Origin: DAOUMF01 sp034408935 | Lineage (GTDB): Bacteria; Chloroflexota; Dehalococcoidia; SM23-28-2; RBG-16-64-32 | DNA: 64,000 bases | NCBI GenBank assembly: GCA_034408935.1 | Contig: DAOUMV010000021.1 | Location: forward strand, 62,001-126,000 | Direction: 5' to 3' | Notes under the pieces: model-generated | Seen by the model: only the letters and a program-made list of their open reading frames with translations | What the model was told of the DNA's origin: nothing | Database searches by the model: none | Part shown: in pieces, positions 1-8,339 of the stretch | Position numbering within the stretch: the first letter of the stretch is position 1 | Layout of the letters: every line of letters starts with the position of its first letter | Position numbers and translations under genes: made by a program

Positions 1-246
1 GTAACCTACCAGGGCGATCCGTCGGCCGCCTCCGCCGAGCTGGGCCACGCCATCCGCGAGACGATGATACAGGGATGCCTGGACTACGCGGAGAAGGTGA
101 CGGGAGGCGAGCTGGCCGCCGAGGAGGTGCGCTCCATCGCCTCGGATCCGGCCATCATCCAGCCCGGCTTCTGGCAGCGGCTGGGCCTCGTCTCCGTCCT
201 GGCCCTGGTCGCCGCCGCCTTTGTCTGGGCTCTCAGGAGGGGGTAG
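1..246 (+). CDS. C-terminal end of a tail-anchored membrane protein (partial)
   Basis: The frame is open from base 1 and ends in TAG, so only the last 81 residues are visible. They form a soluble helical stretch and then one hydrophobic segment of about 18 residues, ending in a short basic ALRRG tail. This is the layout of a C-terminal membrane anchor with the bulk of the protein outside the membrane. I do not recognise the family from this tail. The convergent protease gene begins 15 bases downstream, so transcription from the left ends about here. Confidence 0.6.
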   Translation, partial: VTYQGDPSAASAELGHAIRETMIQGCLDYAEKVTGGELAAEEVRSIASDPAIIQPGFWQRLGLVSVLALVAAAFVWALRRG

Positions 247-261
247 CCGGACCGCCCGCCC

Positions 262-1077
262 CTACCGGAACTCCACCCGCGGCCACAGGCGGGACTCCAG
301 CTCCGCCGTCACCGCCCCCGCCAGCGAGGCGCCGCCGCGGGCCAGCAGCCGCTCCAGCAGCGGCCGCCTCGGTCGCACGTACTGGAGGCGCCGCGGCGTC
401 CGCCCCATCTCGCTGGCCATGTCCAGCGCCGTGTCCCAGTCCCCCAGCTCGTCGATGAGCCCCATCTCCTTCGACTTGGTCGCTGTGAACATCTCCCCCG
501 TCGCGTACTCCCGCACCACCTTGGGCTCCAGCCGTCGCGACCTCGCCACCGCGTCCACGAACCATTCGTAGAGCTCGCCGGTTAGTGCCTGCACCTTCTC
601 CGTCTCCTCGGCCGTCGGCTCCCGGAACGGCTGGAACATGTCCTTCAGGCGTCCCTCCTTCGTTATCACCACCTTCACTCCCAGGCGATCCAGCAGCTCA
701 TTCACCACCGGCCGCATGAAGATCACGCCGATGGAGCCCACCAGAGCGGTGGGAAGAGCCACCACCTTCGAAGCGCCGCAGGCGATGAGGTAGCCTCCGG
801 ACAGCCCGGCGCTGCGGATGAACGCCACCGTCGGTTTGCGCGCCGACAGGTTCCGCAGCGCCCGGTATATCAGGTCCGCCACCGGCGCCGCTCCCCCCGG
901 CGAGTCCACATCCACTACCACCGAGCGCACCCGTGGGTCCTGGGACAGCGCCGACATCGTGCGCACGTACTCGGGGCCTCGGATTACCGGCCCTAACGCT
1001 CCATACATCTCCAGCACGGCGATCCGCGGCCTGCCGACCGGTAGCCTCGGCAGGAGCGTCGATAGCAGCCCATTCAT
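262..1077 (-). CDS. sppA: Signal peptide peptidase SppA-like S49 serine protease
   Basis: A 271-residue S49-family protease, expected to degrade cleaved signal peptides or membrane-embedded fragments. The Ser-Lys dyad is visible: Ser93 in SAGLSGGYLIA and Lys145 in EGRLKD, 52 residues apart as in Bacillus SppA. DVDSPGG lies before the serine. The start is the ATG at 1077, preceded by a strong GAGGAGG at suitable distance; an in-frame TTG 15 bases upstream would place the ribosome site inside the gene. No clear N-terminal membrane segment is seen, so this is the short, single-domain form. The family call is firm; the substrate is inferred. Confidence 0.88.
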   Translation of the reverse strand: MNGLLSTLLPRLPVGRPRIAVLEMYGALGPVIRGPEYVRTMSALSQDPRVRSVVVDVDSPGGAAPVADLIYRALRNLSARKPTVAFIRSAGLSGGYLIACGASKVVALPTALVGSIGVIFMRPVVNELLDRLGVKVVITKEGRLKDMFQPFREPTAEETEKVQALTGELYEWFVDAVARSRRLEPKVVREYATGEMFTATKSKEMGLIDELGDWDTALDMASEMGRTPRRLQYVRPRRPLLERLLARGGASLAGAVTAELESRLWPRVEFR

Positions 1078-1115
1078 CTTTCCCCTCCTCAAGCGGTCAG
1101 CGGCGACCTGTCAGC

Positions 1116-1137
1116 ACCTGCCTGCCGGCAGGCAGGT
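1116..1137. repeat. Perfect 22-bp palindrome
   Basis: ACCTGCCTGCC is followed directly by its exact reverse complement. It lies between the divergent sppA and ArsA-like genes. About 20 bases downstream the 12-mer GTGGGGACGATT occurs twice. It could be a dispersed palindromic element or a cruciform-type operator; nothing in the sequence decides. Confidence 0.6.
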
Positions 1138-1340
1138 ACTTCCGGTGCTGGAGAACCCGTGGGGACGATTTGGTTCCCTACGGGCATTGTGGGGACGATT
1201 CTAGGGCAGGGGCGGGGGTGCGTCAAACGCCGGCCAAGCTTTCTCCGCCCGTCCGTTGTTCGCACGACGTGGTGGCCATCCCACATTTCGATGTCGCCGT
1301 GTGCTATCATCTCCCCGTCGCCACCGAGGGGAGATAGCGC

Positions 1341-2507
1341 GTGCGTATTATCGTCTTCACCGGCAGGGGCGGCGCCGGCGTCAGCACGCTGGCCGCCGCC
1401 ACCGCCGCCGCCATCGCCAGCGGCGGCCGCAGGACGCTGGCCTTCGGGGTCGGTCCTGGCCTCGCCGCCGCCTTCGCCGCTTCCCTTCACCACCGACCGA
1501 CGCCCCTGGCCGCCGACCTCTGGGCTGTGGAGGCCGCCCCCGACCGACACGACGACCCTGGCCCCTTCCTGGCCTGGCTGCGCGATCTGTTGGCCTGGCG
1601 TGACATGGACGAGACCCTGGCCGACGACATCGCCGCCCTCCCGGGGCTGGTGGACCTCGCCCACCTGCTGGCTCTGGAAGAGCACATCGGCAGCGGCAGC
1701 TTCGATGCTGTGGTGGTGGACTGTCCGGCCCTTCGCCACGCTCTGGACCTGCTAACTGCCCTGGACCCCGCCGCGCGCTCCCTGGACCGGATGTTCCCGC
1801 CTCGCGAGCCCACGGTGCTGGACCCCTTCCTGCGCGCCCTCAGCGGCTCCACCGGCGGCGGCGACGTCTACGAGGCTGGCCACCACCTTCTGCTCCGCCT
1901 CGCCCGCCTCCGCGGCGCGCTCGCCAATCCCGAGTCCGCGTCGGTGCGTCTCATGCTCACACCGGACAAGCGCTCCCTGGCGGAGACCCAGGGGGCTGTC
2001 GCCGTCCTCAGCCTGTTTGCCTATTCCGTGGACGCGGCGTTCTGCAACCGGCTGCTCCCTGAGGATGCCGGGACCTGGTTCGAGGACCGCCGCCGTGACC
2101 AGCAGGCGGCCCTGCGCTACATCGGCGATTCGCTGGCTCCCCTGCCCGTCCTCCCCGTCCCCCTGCAGCGGCGTGACGTCTCTGGTCTCCGGGCCCTGGC
2201 CGCCCTGGCCCGAGTGGCCTACCGGAAGGCCGACCCCGCCGCCGTCCTCTACCAGAGGTCGGCGAAGGTCCTCTGCAGCAAGGACGGCGACTACGTCCTC
2301 AGCCTCGCCCTCCCCTTCGTCCGGCAAGAGGAACTGGCCGTCGAGCGCCTGGACGACGCCCTCATCGTGCACTTGGGGGAGCGCAGCCGCACGTTCCACT
2401 TGCCCTCAGAGGTGCGGGACCTGGACCGCGTCTCCTCAGCTTTCGACGGCGATACTCTGCGGGTCACCTTCAGCCCTGAGCAGGCCACCGGGGAGGGGAC
2501 GCCTTGA
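1341..2507 (+). CDS. ArsA/GET3-like ATPase homologue with degenerate P-loop
   Basis: A 388-residue homologue of the ArsA/GET3 anion-transport and tail-anchored-protein ATPases. The N-terminus has the right strand-loop-helix for a deviant Walker A, but the loop reads GRGGAGVST at residues 8-16 where the family has GKGGVGKTT. Both the signature lysine and the P-loop lysine are replaced (Arg9, Val14). A beta-rich C-terminal region (about 310-375) resembles the HSP20-like domain attached to many bacterial ArsA proteins. The start is GTG with GAGGGGAG about 8 bases upstream. It overlaps the next gene by 4 bases. ATP hydrolysis is doubtful; a partner or pseudo-enzyme role is my inference. Confidence 0.72.
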   Translation: MRIIVFTGRGGAGVSTLAAATAAAIASGGRRTLAFGVGPGLAAAFAASLHHRPTPLAADLWAVEAAPDRHDDPGPFLAWLRDLLAWRDMDETLADDIAALPGLVDLAHLLALEEHIGSGSFDAVVVDCPALRHALDLLTALDPAARSLDRMFPPREPTVLDPFLRALSGSTGGGDVYEAGHHLLLRLARLRGALANPESASVRLMLTPDKRSLAETQGAVAVLSLFAYSVDAAFCNRLLPEDAGTWFEDRRRDQQAALRYIGDSLAPLPVLPVPLQRRDVSGLRALAALARVAYRKADPAAVLYQRSAKVLCSKDGDYVLSLALPFVRQEELAVERLDDALIVHLGERSRTFHLPSEVRDLDRVSSAFDGDTLRVTFSPEQATGEGTP

Positions 2508-3514
2508 TCGGCAAAGCGGATGAATACCTGGTTCACCAGACGGAGAGGCCCTTGGCTGAGGTGGTATCCGATCACCCGGAGTGGCAGGACCGCTTCTATT
2601 TCAACATCCACGACCGTGAGGGCAGGTTCGCGGCCATCTCCGGCTTGGGGGCCTTTCCCAACCGCAAGGCCTTTGGGCCCCACGGCATGGTGCAGGCCTA
2701 CCTGTTCGCGGTCTACGACGGACAGCACTACGCCTACCTCAACGTCCGGCCCATCAACGCCGATCGTGAGGAGATGCAGGCTGGCACCCTTTCATACTCC
2801 ATCCTGGAGCCGCTCAGGGCCTGGCGGGTGGAGATCGCCGATGAGGCCAACGGCATCAAGGGGTCCCTTGTGTTCCGCGCCCGCTGTCCTCTCTACACCT
2901 TCAGCCCCATCCACTGGCAGGACGGCGACAAGCTGGTAGCTCACCAGTTGCACTACACCCAGTCCGGGCTGTACGAGGGCTCTTTCAGCGTCGGTGGTGA
3001 CACCTTCACGGGCCTTCTAGGCATGCGTGATCGCTCCTGGGGCGTGCGCGACATGGCCAACGTCCCCATCTGGTACTGGATCTCCGCCCAGTTCGCCAAG
3101 TTCTGCATCTCTGCCTGGCTCTGGGAAACCCCCGACGGCGAGGTGATCCACGTCGACGGAGGCATCATACCGGAAGAGGGCGAGCCCCGCCGGGTCACCA
3201 GCATAGAGCACGAGCTGGAGCTGTGGCCGGGCACCAAGCGGCCCAAGGTGGGCCGGTTCACCCTTTCCACCGCCGATCGCGAACCGGTTTCCCTGGATGC
3301 GGCCGAGATCGAGACCATCTTCCTGGCCCGCACCCCCAACGCCTGGTCGGACTCCGACGCCAAGATGCTGGCCGAGGCGGACGCCAACGCATTCGGCTTC
3401 GACCAACACTGCCGCTTCCAGATAAACGGCGAGACTGGCTACGGGATCGTGGAGTACATGTTCACCGGGGGCAGCTGCCGCTACGGCATCCCCCGCGCGG
3501 AGATCGGCGGGTAG
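2504..3514 (+). CDS. CrtC/AttH-like lipocalin-fold protein
   Basis: A 336-residue soluble protein whose pattern resembles the carotenoid 1,2-hydratase (CrtC)/AttH group of two-domain lipocalin-like proteins: a WGVRD-type motif near residue 178, repeated aromatic strands, and an HVDGG segment around 215. The TTG start overlaps the stop of the ArsA-like gene (TTGA), which implies translational coupling. Carotenoid hydration is only one possibility; members of this fold also bind other isoprenoids or lipids, and no carotenoid genes are nearby. The fold call is moderately sure; the function is open. Confidence 0.6.
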   Translation: MIGKADEYLVHQTERPLAEVVSDHPEWQDRFYFNIHDREGRFAAISGLGAFPNRKAFGPHGMVQAYLFAVYDGQHYAYLNVRPINADREEMQAGTLSYSILEPLRAWRVEIADEANGIKGSLVFRARCPLYTFSPIHWQDGDKLVAHQLHYTQSGLYEGSFSVGGDTFTGLLGMRDRSWGVRDMANVPIWYWISAQFAKFCISAWLWETPDGEVIHVDGGIIPEEGEPRRVTSIEHELELWPGTKRPKVGRFTLSTADREPVSLDAAEIETIFLARTPNAWSDSDAKMLAEADANAFGFDQHCRFQINGETGYGIVEYMFTGGSCRYGIPRAEIGG

Positions 3515-3518
3515 GCGG

Positions 3519-3827
3519 CTAGGCGGGGGTGCTGGCCCTGCGCTCCTCCAGGATACGGCGCAGCGCTGTTATCATCTGGGCGATGTTCAGCTCGCCGTAT
3601 ACCGGGTAGCCGAACAGCGCACCCTCGTTGATCGTGTAGATGTTCCGGCGGCCCACCCTTTTCTTCTCGATGAAGCCGCCTTCCTCCAGATCGCGCACGA
3701 TCTGGTACACCGCTCGCTCGGTCAAATCGGTGCCGCGGGCGATCTCCCGTAGGGTCGCGCGAGGGTTCTGGAAAAGGTGGGTCAGCACCAGTCCGTAGTT
3801 GCTCAGGAAGTTCCATTTCTTGGGCAT
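3519..3827 (-). CDS. Small winged-helix transcriptional regulator
   Basis: A 102-residue single-domain DNA-binding protein. An HTH (LREIARGTDLTERAVYQIVRDLEE) followed by a basic wing (KKRVGRRNIYTI) fits MarR/ArsR-type winged-helix regulators. No metal-binding cysteines or added sensor domain are present. I place the start at ATG 3827 (MPKKW), with GGGAG 9 bases upstream; an upstream ATG at 3872 would add a poorly conserved-looking leader. It is divergent from the ECF sigma gene and faces a large palindrome in the shared spacer, which it may bind. Confidence 0.75.
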   Translation of the reverse strand: MPKKWNFLSNYGLVLTHLFQNPRATLREIARGTDLTERAVYQIVRDLEEGGFIEKKRVGRRNIYTINEGALFGYPVYGELNIAQMITALRRILEERRASTPA

Positions 3828-3932
3828 TGCGCTAACTCCCAGGGCGACCACAGAGGGCCGATCCGGTTGCATCCGCCCCTCTTGGGCTCCCTTTGCTACT
3901 GTGTTTTTCCCCGATTATTGTCGTGCAGAGCC

Positions 3933-3961
3933 TTGACACCCTGTATGGCCCACCTTATCCT
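3933..3961 (+). promoter_or_regulatory. Sigma70-type promoter ahead of the ECF sigma gene
   Basis: TTGACA at 3933-3938 and TATCCT at 3956-3961 are separated by 17 bases. The predicted start, near 3968, falls at the edge of the palindrome 3971-3994, a typical position for repressor control. The spacer 3828-4158 is clearly more AT-rich than its surroundings and holds no other gene. Confidence 0.6.
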
Positions 3962-3970
3962 GACTGTGCC

Positions 3971-3994
3971 AATGCAGAATTGAAATTCTGCATT
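3971..3994. promoter_or_regulatory. 11-bp-arm palindrome, candidate operator
   Basis: AATGCAGAATT, a two-base centre GA, then AATTCTGCATT: perfect 11-bp arms. It overlaps the predicted transcription start of the sigma gene and lies 144 bases upstream of the divergent winged-helix gene start. The size and symmetry fit a dimeric winged-helix regulator; the neighbour at 3519-3827 is the obvious candidate (inference). Confidence 0.6.
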
Positions 3995-4158
3995 AAGCCG
4001 CCAAAAGCCCAATATTCAGATGCTAATGTCTCGAACCCGGAAACTACTTTGTCTTGTTCGGATACCAGATTCGAGTGATATTATGCACCTAACAGCCATG
4101 AATGTCTACCTCCCTACCTAGCGAACGCTAAGTTTTCTCGAGCACGCACCCCGAAGCG

Positions 4159-4731
4159 ATGCCTTCCCTACCCAAGCTCTTCCGCTCCCCCGCCGCGGAC
4201 AGCCTCACTGAGGCGGCCCGCCAGCTCGATAAGTTCGCTGAGAAGTACCAGCAGTTCTTCCCTCGCGTCTTCGCCTACGTCTACGGCCGCGTCCGCAACG
4301 TCCACGAGACCGAGGATCTAGTCGCCGAGGTGTTTGAGCGGGCCTTCCTCAAGATGGGCTCCCTCCGCAACGATGAGGCGTTCTCCACCTGGCTCTTCAC
4401 CATCGCCCGCAACATAGTCACCAGCCACGCCCGCAAGCGCCACCGCGAGTCGGCTGTCGACCCCGACATCCTGCGCTCCGTGGTCGCCACTAACGTCTCG
4501 GTGGAGAACGAGATCCTGGTGCGTGAGGAGGTGGCGGCCGTCCTCGACTGTCTTAAGGACTTCCCCCAACGCGAGCAGGATATCGTCTCCCTGAAGTTCG
4601 ACGCCGAGCTCGCCAATGGCCAGATCGCCAGGATCATGGGCCTCAGCGAGGCCAACGTGCGGGTGATCCTCTTCCGCACCCTGCGCAAGCTGCGGGAGAT
4701 GATAAAGGCGAGCGGCGGCTCCGACGAGTAG
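4159..4731 (+). CDS. ECF-type RNA polymerase sigma factor
   Basis: A 190-residue two-domain sigma factor. Region 2 (about residues 28-95) shows YVYGRVRNVHETEDLVAEVFERAF and FSTWLFTIARNIV; region 4 (about 125-180) carries the HTH NGQIARIMGLSEANVRVILFR. It lies within the normal ECF length. No anti-sigma gene follows; the next gene is convergent. The start ATG lacks a clear ribosome site. The upstream promoter and palindrome suggest control by the divergent winged-helix protein. Confidence 0.88.
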   Translation: MPSLPKLFRSPAADSLTEAARQLDKFAEKYQQFFPRVFAYVYGRVRNVHETEDLVAEVFERAFLKMGSLRNDEAFSTWLFTIARNIVTSHARKRHRESAVDPDILRSVVATNVSVENEILVREEVAAVLDCLKDFPQREQDIVSLKFDAELANGQIARIMGLSEANVRVILFRTLRKLREMIKASGGSDE

Positions 4732-4858
4732 GGGCGGCCCTGCAGGCCTCCCGCACGCCGTGCTCCCCACCCTAGCGTGGTTCGTCTCGTCCGAGCCTTC
4801 CCCTGAGTCCCGTTCGCGCTCGGCCCTGCCCCGCAGGCGCTGGCTGTCGTAGGGGTGT

Positions 4859-4880
4859 GCCGCCGACTGAGGTCGGCGGC
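4859..4880. repeat. Hairpin between convergent genes (loop TGAG)
   Basis: GCCGCCGAC, loop TGAG, GTCGGCGGC: 9-bp arms. It sits in the 260-base spacer between the convergent sigma and CoA-transferase genes, 17 bases from a second hairpin. It may act as a terminator in either direction, though no clear U-run follows. The rest of 4732-4991 shows no gene. Confidence 0.55.
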
Positions 4881-4896
4881 TTATCCCGTGTGGGAG

Positions 4897-4916
4897 CCGC
4901 GCACTTCAGTGCGCGG
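4897..4916. repeat. CTTCAG-centred hairpin repeat, copy 1
   Basis: CCGCGCACT, TC, AGTGCGCGG: 9-bp arms with the central hexamer CTTCAG. It is one of a set in this window whose stems differ while the centre stays CTTCAG (or its complement CTGAAG); see 8856, 8902, 8969 and 27405. Confidence 0.55.
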
Positions 4917-4991
4917 GGCGTGATTATCCCTTCCACGCGCTCAGGGTGGCCCTGCCACAGGCTCACCATGAGGGGAGCGGAGCGGCTCGCC

Positions 4992-6239
4992 CTACGTCTT
5001 CTTCGCTTCCGCCGCCCGAGGGCCGATGACCCCCTCCGTGCGTAGCTCCTCTATCTCCTCCCAGGAGAACCGCGCCTCCAGCAGCACCTCCTCCGTGTGC
5101 TGGCCGAATTCCGGCGCAGGCCGCCGTATGCTGCCCGGCGTGCCGTTCAGATTCACCGCCGGGCCCACCATCCGCATCGCTCCATGCGACGGGTGGTCCA
5201 TGGTAACGATCATCTCGTTCTCCGCCACCTGGGGGTCGTCCGCCAGTTCGCTGTATTCCTGCACCGCCTCCACCACCATGTCCCGCCGTCGCAGCAGCTC
5301 CAGCCACTCCCGTGCGGGCTTGGTGGCGAACAGCTCGTCCAGCTTGGCGATGAGGCCCATCAGCTCCACGGCGTGCGTGCGCATCCAGTCGACGCTCAAC
5401 TCCTCAGGCTCCAGGGAGTCGGCGGTGACCTCCTGTATGACCTCCTTGAACGCGGGCCAGTAGCGGCCCGGTTGTGCCATCGCCAGCATCACCCACTTGC
5501 CGTCCTTCGCCCTGTAGTGGTTCCACAGGGGGCTCGTGAGCCTGCGCGATATGCGCGGCATGGGCTGGCCGGCGTAGGTCCCTGTGGTGAGGTAGCTCGT
5601 GATGTTGAACGCCTGCACCGCGATGCTCCCCTGGAGGAGCGAGCCGTCCAGCGACTGCCCCTCTCCCGTGCGCTGGCGGTGGAACAGCGCTAGGACGATG
5701 CCGTAGGCCAGCAGGAAGGCGCTGATCTGGTCAGCGAAGCCGTTGAAAGCGCGTGTGGGCGGCGTATCCGGCTCGCCCGTGACGCTCATCAGCCCGCCCC
5801 GCGCCTGGGCCAGCGGGTCCACGGCCGGGTTACCCGCCTCCGGCCCCTTCAGCCCGAACCCTGACGCCGAGCAGTAGATGAGCTTGGGATTGATCCGGGA
5901 TAGTGTCTCGTAGTCGATGCCTAGGCGCTTGTTGACCCCCGGCCGAAAGTTCTGCACCACCACGTCGGCGTCTTGCGCCAGGCGGTGGAACACCTCCCGT
6001 CCGCGCGCAGCCTTCAGATCCAGAACGATACCACGCTTGTTGCGGTTGTGCGTCTCGAAGTAGGCGTTGAAGCCGCCAGGTCTCACCTGGTAGCGGATCA
6101 TGGAGCGCCCCGGGTCCGGCGTGTCTGGCCCCTCGATCTTGATCACGTCTGCGCCCCAGTCGGACAGCATCGCCGTTGTCATCGGCCCCTGCTGCCATAT
6201 CGTCACGTCGAGGACGCGTATGCCTTCAAGCGCCTCCAT
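4992..6239 (-). CDS. Class III (CaiB/BaiF family) CoA transferase
   Basis: A 415-residue family III CoA transferase that would move CoA between carboxylic acids. Typical signatures are GIRVLDVT at the N-terminus, ADVIKIEGPDTPDPGR, and the conserved region around NGFADQISAFLLAYG; Asp170 there is the probable catalytic aspartate. The second of two tandem ATGs (6239) is preferred because GGGAGG lies 6 bases upstream. The upstream methyltransferase gene overlaps this start by 14 bases, so the two form an operon. The acyl substrate cannot be read from the sequence. Confidence 0.88.
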   Translation of the reverse strand: MEALEGIRVLDVTIWQQGPMTTAMLSDWGADVIKIEGPDTPDPGRSMIRYQVRPGGFNAYFETHNRNKRGIVLDLKAARGREVFHRLAQDADVVVQNFRPGVNKRLGIDYETLSRINPKLIYCSASGFGLKGPEAGNPAVDPLAQARGGLMSVTGEPDTPPTRAFNGFADQISAFLLAYGIVLALFHRQRTGEGQSLDGSLLQGSIAVQAFNITSYLTTGTYAGQPMPRISRRLTSPLWNHYRAKDGKWVMLAMAQPGRYWPAFKEVIQEVTADSLEPEELSVDWMRTHAVELMGLIAKLDELFATKPAREWLELLRRRDMVVEAVQEYSELADDPQVAENEMIVTMDHPSHGAMRMVGPAVNLNGTPGSIRRPAPEFGQHTEEVLLEARFSWEEIEELRTEGVIGPRAAEAKKT

Positions 6240-6975
6240 CATCGGCCTCCCGCACTTTCAAGCACTCTTCCTTCCTCCCTGGCGGGGCTTCCTTGGGGCT
6301 CGGCTCGCTGACCTTCCTGCCTTGCACTACCTGAAATACGCCTCCGTGCAGAGACCACTTGCGGACGCAGCCAAGGCCCGCTTCCGCCATCTCCGTCGTC
6401 ACCCCCCGGCCCAACATGTCCCGGCGCGTCGCTGTTTCGAAGTTGAAGGGCAGCCAGTAGAACCACCAAAGGCCGACGAACAGGCGCAACAGTGGGTTGG
6501 GGGCATTGTCCATCTCCAGCACGGCTAGGGTTCCGCCATCTGCGAGTACGCGGCTGGCTTCCTTCAGCAGCGCCAGTCGCGTGGCTCTAAGCATCTCGTG
6601 AAGGGCATGAGGAATCACGACCTTGTCGAAGTCTCCCCGGCAGAAGGAAGTGCGCCCTGCGTCCATCACCATGAACTCTATATTGGGGAAACGGTTTCGT
6701 CTCTTCGCCATCCTTATCTGCCCCGAGGAAAGGTCTACGGCCTTGATCTTCGACAACTCTCCCACCCTCTCCGCAATGGCAAAGGTTGTGTTGCCTGTGC
6801 CGCAACACATATCGAGTATTCTATCGCCGGGTCGCAGATCCACCACCTCCAACATCTCCCGGCGCACCCTTTGCTCGCCACCGAAAGGTAGGAAGCACCA
6901 CTTCATCAACAGGTTGTAGTATCGGCTGTGGATGTTGTCGTAGAACCATCTGTACAGGTTTCGGTCTGAGGTCAC
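6226..6975 (-). CDS. Class I SAM-dependent methyltransferase (UbiE-like)
   Basis: A 249-residue methyltransferase with motif I ILDMCCGTGNTT, an acidic post-I strand (IKAVDLS) and a LADGGTLAVLEMD motif. A hydrophobic stretch (LLRLFVGLWWFYWLPF) suggests membrane contact, as in quinone or lipid methyltransferases. I chose the GTG at 6975, which has GAGGGA upstream; a TTG at 7035 has none. The C-terminal tail is basic and acidic low-complexity and overlaps the CoA-transferase start. The substrate is unknown; it is separate from the better UbiE/MenG candidate at 35615. Confidence 0.75.
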   Translation of the reverse strand: MTSDRNLYRWFYDNIHSRYYNLLMKWCFLPFGGEQRVRREMLEVVDLRPGDRILDMCCGTGNTTFAIAERVGELSKIKAVDLSSGQIRMAKRRNRFPNIEFMVMDAGRTSFCRGDFDKVVIPHALHEMLRATRLALLKEASRVLADGGTLAVLEMDNAPNPLLRLFVGLWWFYWLPFNFETATRRDMLGRGVTTEMAEAGLGCVRKWSLHGGVFQVVQGRKVSEPSPKEAPPGRKEECLKVREADDGGA

Positions 6976-7062
6976 ACCCTTCCCTCGTTCACCCGAATTA
7001 GGGTAGCGGCGAGCATCCGCCCATCGCCCCTGCAACCCTGGGGCCAGGCTTCGCCCCCAAGC

Positions 7063-7503
7063 TCACCCTCCGTACAGCCTCACGCACTCCTCTCGCATCA
7101 CGCCTACCTCGTACTCGAACCGGTACTTGCCCCGGCTCACCACGTCGAAGAACGCCAGCTTCTCCCTGTCGAAAGAGCTGGGCGCGTCTGCCCAGGTGGC
7201 GCCGATAAAGACGCGGGGGATCTTCGCCCACAGGATGGCGGAGGTGCACATCAGGCAGGGTTCGCAAGTCGTATACAGCGTGGCGCCTTCTAGGCTGAGG
7301 GCGCCGAGGGCTCGGCAGGCGTTGCGCACTGCCATCATCTCGGCGTGGGCGGTGGGATCGCATTCGCTCTCGATGATGTTGCGGCCGCCGGCCACCAATC
7401 GACCATCCCACACCACCGCCGCCCCGAACGGCCGGTTGCCCTCGGCCAGCGCCCGGCGAGCCTCCTCCACGGCGATGGTCATGAACCTCTCGTCTTCGGT
7501 CAT
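7063..7503 (-). CDS. Zinc-dependent nucleoside/guanine deaminase
   Basis: A 146-residue CMP/dCMP-deaminase-fold enzyme. His53 and catalytic Glu55 in PTAHAEMMAV, with Cys83 and Cys86 in TTCEPCLMCTSAI, make up the zinc site. The CEPCLMC form is closer to guanine deaminase (GuaD) than to the tRNA deaminase TadA (LEPCPMC). It lies 8 bases behind the sirtuin gene and is the last gene of the yjbQ-sirtuin-deaminase operon. The base specificity is inferred. Confidence 0.82.
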   Translation of the reverse strand: MTEDERFMTIAVEEARRALAEGNRPFGAAVVWDGRLVAGGRNIIESECDPTAHAEMMAVRNACRALGALSLEGATLYTTCEPCLMCTSAILWAKIPRVFIGATWADAPSSFDREKLAFFDVVSRGKYRFEYEVGVMREECVRLYGG

Positions 7504-7511
7504 GCCAGACC

Positions 7512-8339
7512 CTATCGCGCCCCCGCCATCCCGCGCAGGCGTGACACCACCTGCGACAGCGACTCCCCCGCCGGGGCCCGCAGCACCACGTCCGACAGTT
7601 CCGTAAGCGGCGTCTCGTTCGGGTTCACCTCGATGAGTCTGCCTCCGCCGCGCTTAACGTCCAGCGGGAACCCGGCCGCCGGGTACACCGTCGCTGACGT
7701 CCCCACCAGCAGCATGCAGTCGCACATCTGCGTCTGCACGATGCAGCTCTCCATGGCGTCTCGCGGTATCTGCTCCCCGAACATCACCGTATCGCTCTTC
7801 GCCACGCCGCCGCAGTCTGGGCAGGTCGGCGGCAATTCCTCGAGTGACTGCTGGTCCAGGGGCCAGCGCTGGCCGCAGCCCACGCAGCGCAGCTTCGTGC
7901 GATTGCCGTGGATCTCCGTGATCGCGCGGCTGCCGGTCTCCTGATGAAGGTTATCGATGTTCTGGGTGATGATGTGACTCAGATAGCCCAGGTCTTCCAT
8001 CTCCTTGAGCGCGGTGTGTCCGGGGCTGGGCTTCGCCTGGGCCAGGGCGTCTAGCAGCTCCTTGTAGCTGCCGGTACCGCTGATCCGATCCTCCCACCAC
8101 CGCTTGGGGTTCTCCTGAAAGCGCTCGTAGTCCCGCAAGTCCGGCTCGCCGTACTTCGTCCACAGGCCGCCCGGCCCGCGGAAGGGCGGGATGCCGCTCT
8201 CTACCGAGATCCCGGCCCCCACCAACGCCACCACGTGGCTGGCCGCGTAAATGATACGCGCCGCCTCCTCGGCTGCCTGCTCCAGGCCCTGTCCTACCTG
8301 CCCGCCCAGGGAGCCTGTCGAGGGGTCCGGATCGCTCAC
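7512..8339 (-). CDS. cobB: Sirtuin NAD-dependent protein deacylase
   Basis: A 275-residue sirtuin that removes acyl groups from lysines with NAD. It has GAGIS (41-45), the FRG loop, TQNIDNLH (125-132), catalytic His144, a complete zinc site (Cys152, Cys155, Cys173, Cys176), and a GTSATVYPAA motif for NAD ribose. The GTG start at 8339 overlaps the yjbQ stop as GTGA, a coupled start; a longer reading frame upstream is only the antisense-like extension over yjbQ. Acetyl versus succinyl preference cannot be stated with confidence. Confidence 0.9.
   Translation of the reverse strand: MSDPDPSTGSLGGQVGQGLEQAAEEAARIIYAASHVVALVGAGISVESGIPPFRGPGGLWTKYGEPDLRDYERFQENPKRWWEDRISGTGSYKELLDALAQAKPSPGHTALKEMEDLGYLSHIITQNIDNLHQETGSRAITEIHGNRTKLRCVGCGQRWPLDQQSLEELPPTCPDCGGVAKSDTVMFGEQIPRDAMESCIVQTQMCDCMLLVGTSATVYPAAGFPLDVKRGGGRLIEVNPNETPLTELSDVVLRAPAGESLSQVVSRLRGMAGAR

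Noticed and set aside
1158..1202. Two GTGGGGACGATT words about 35 bases apart.
   Set aside because: Too short and without promoter context to claim a regulatory role.
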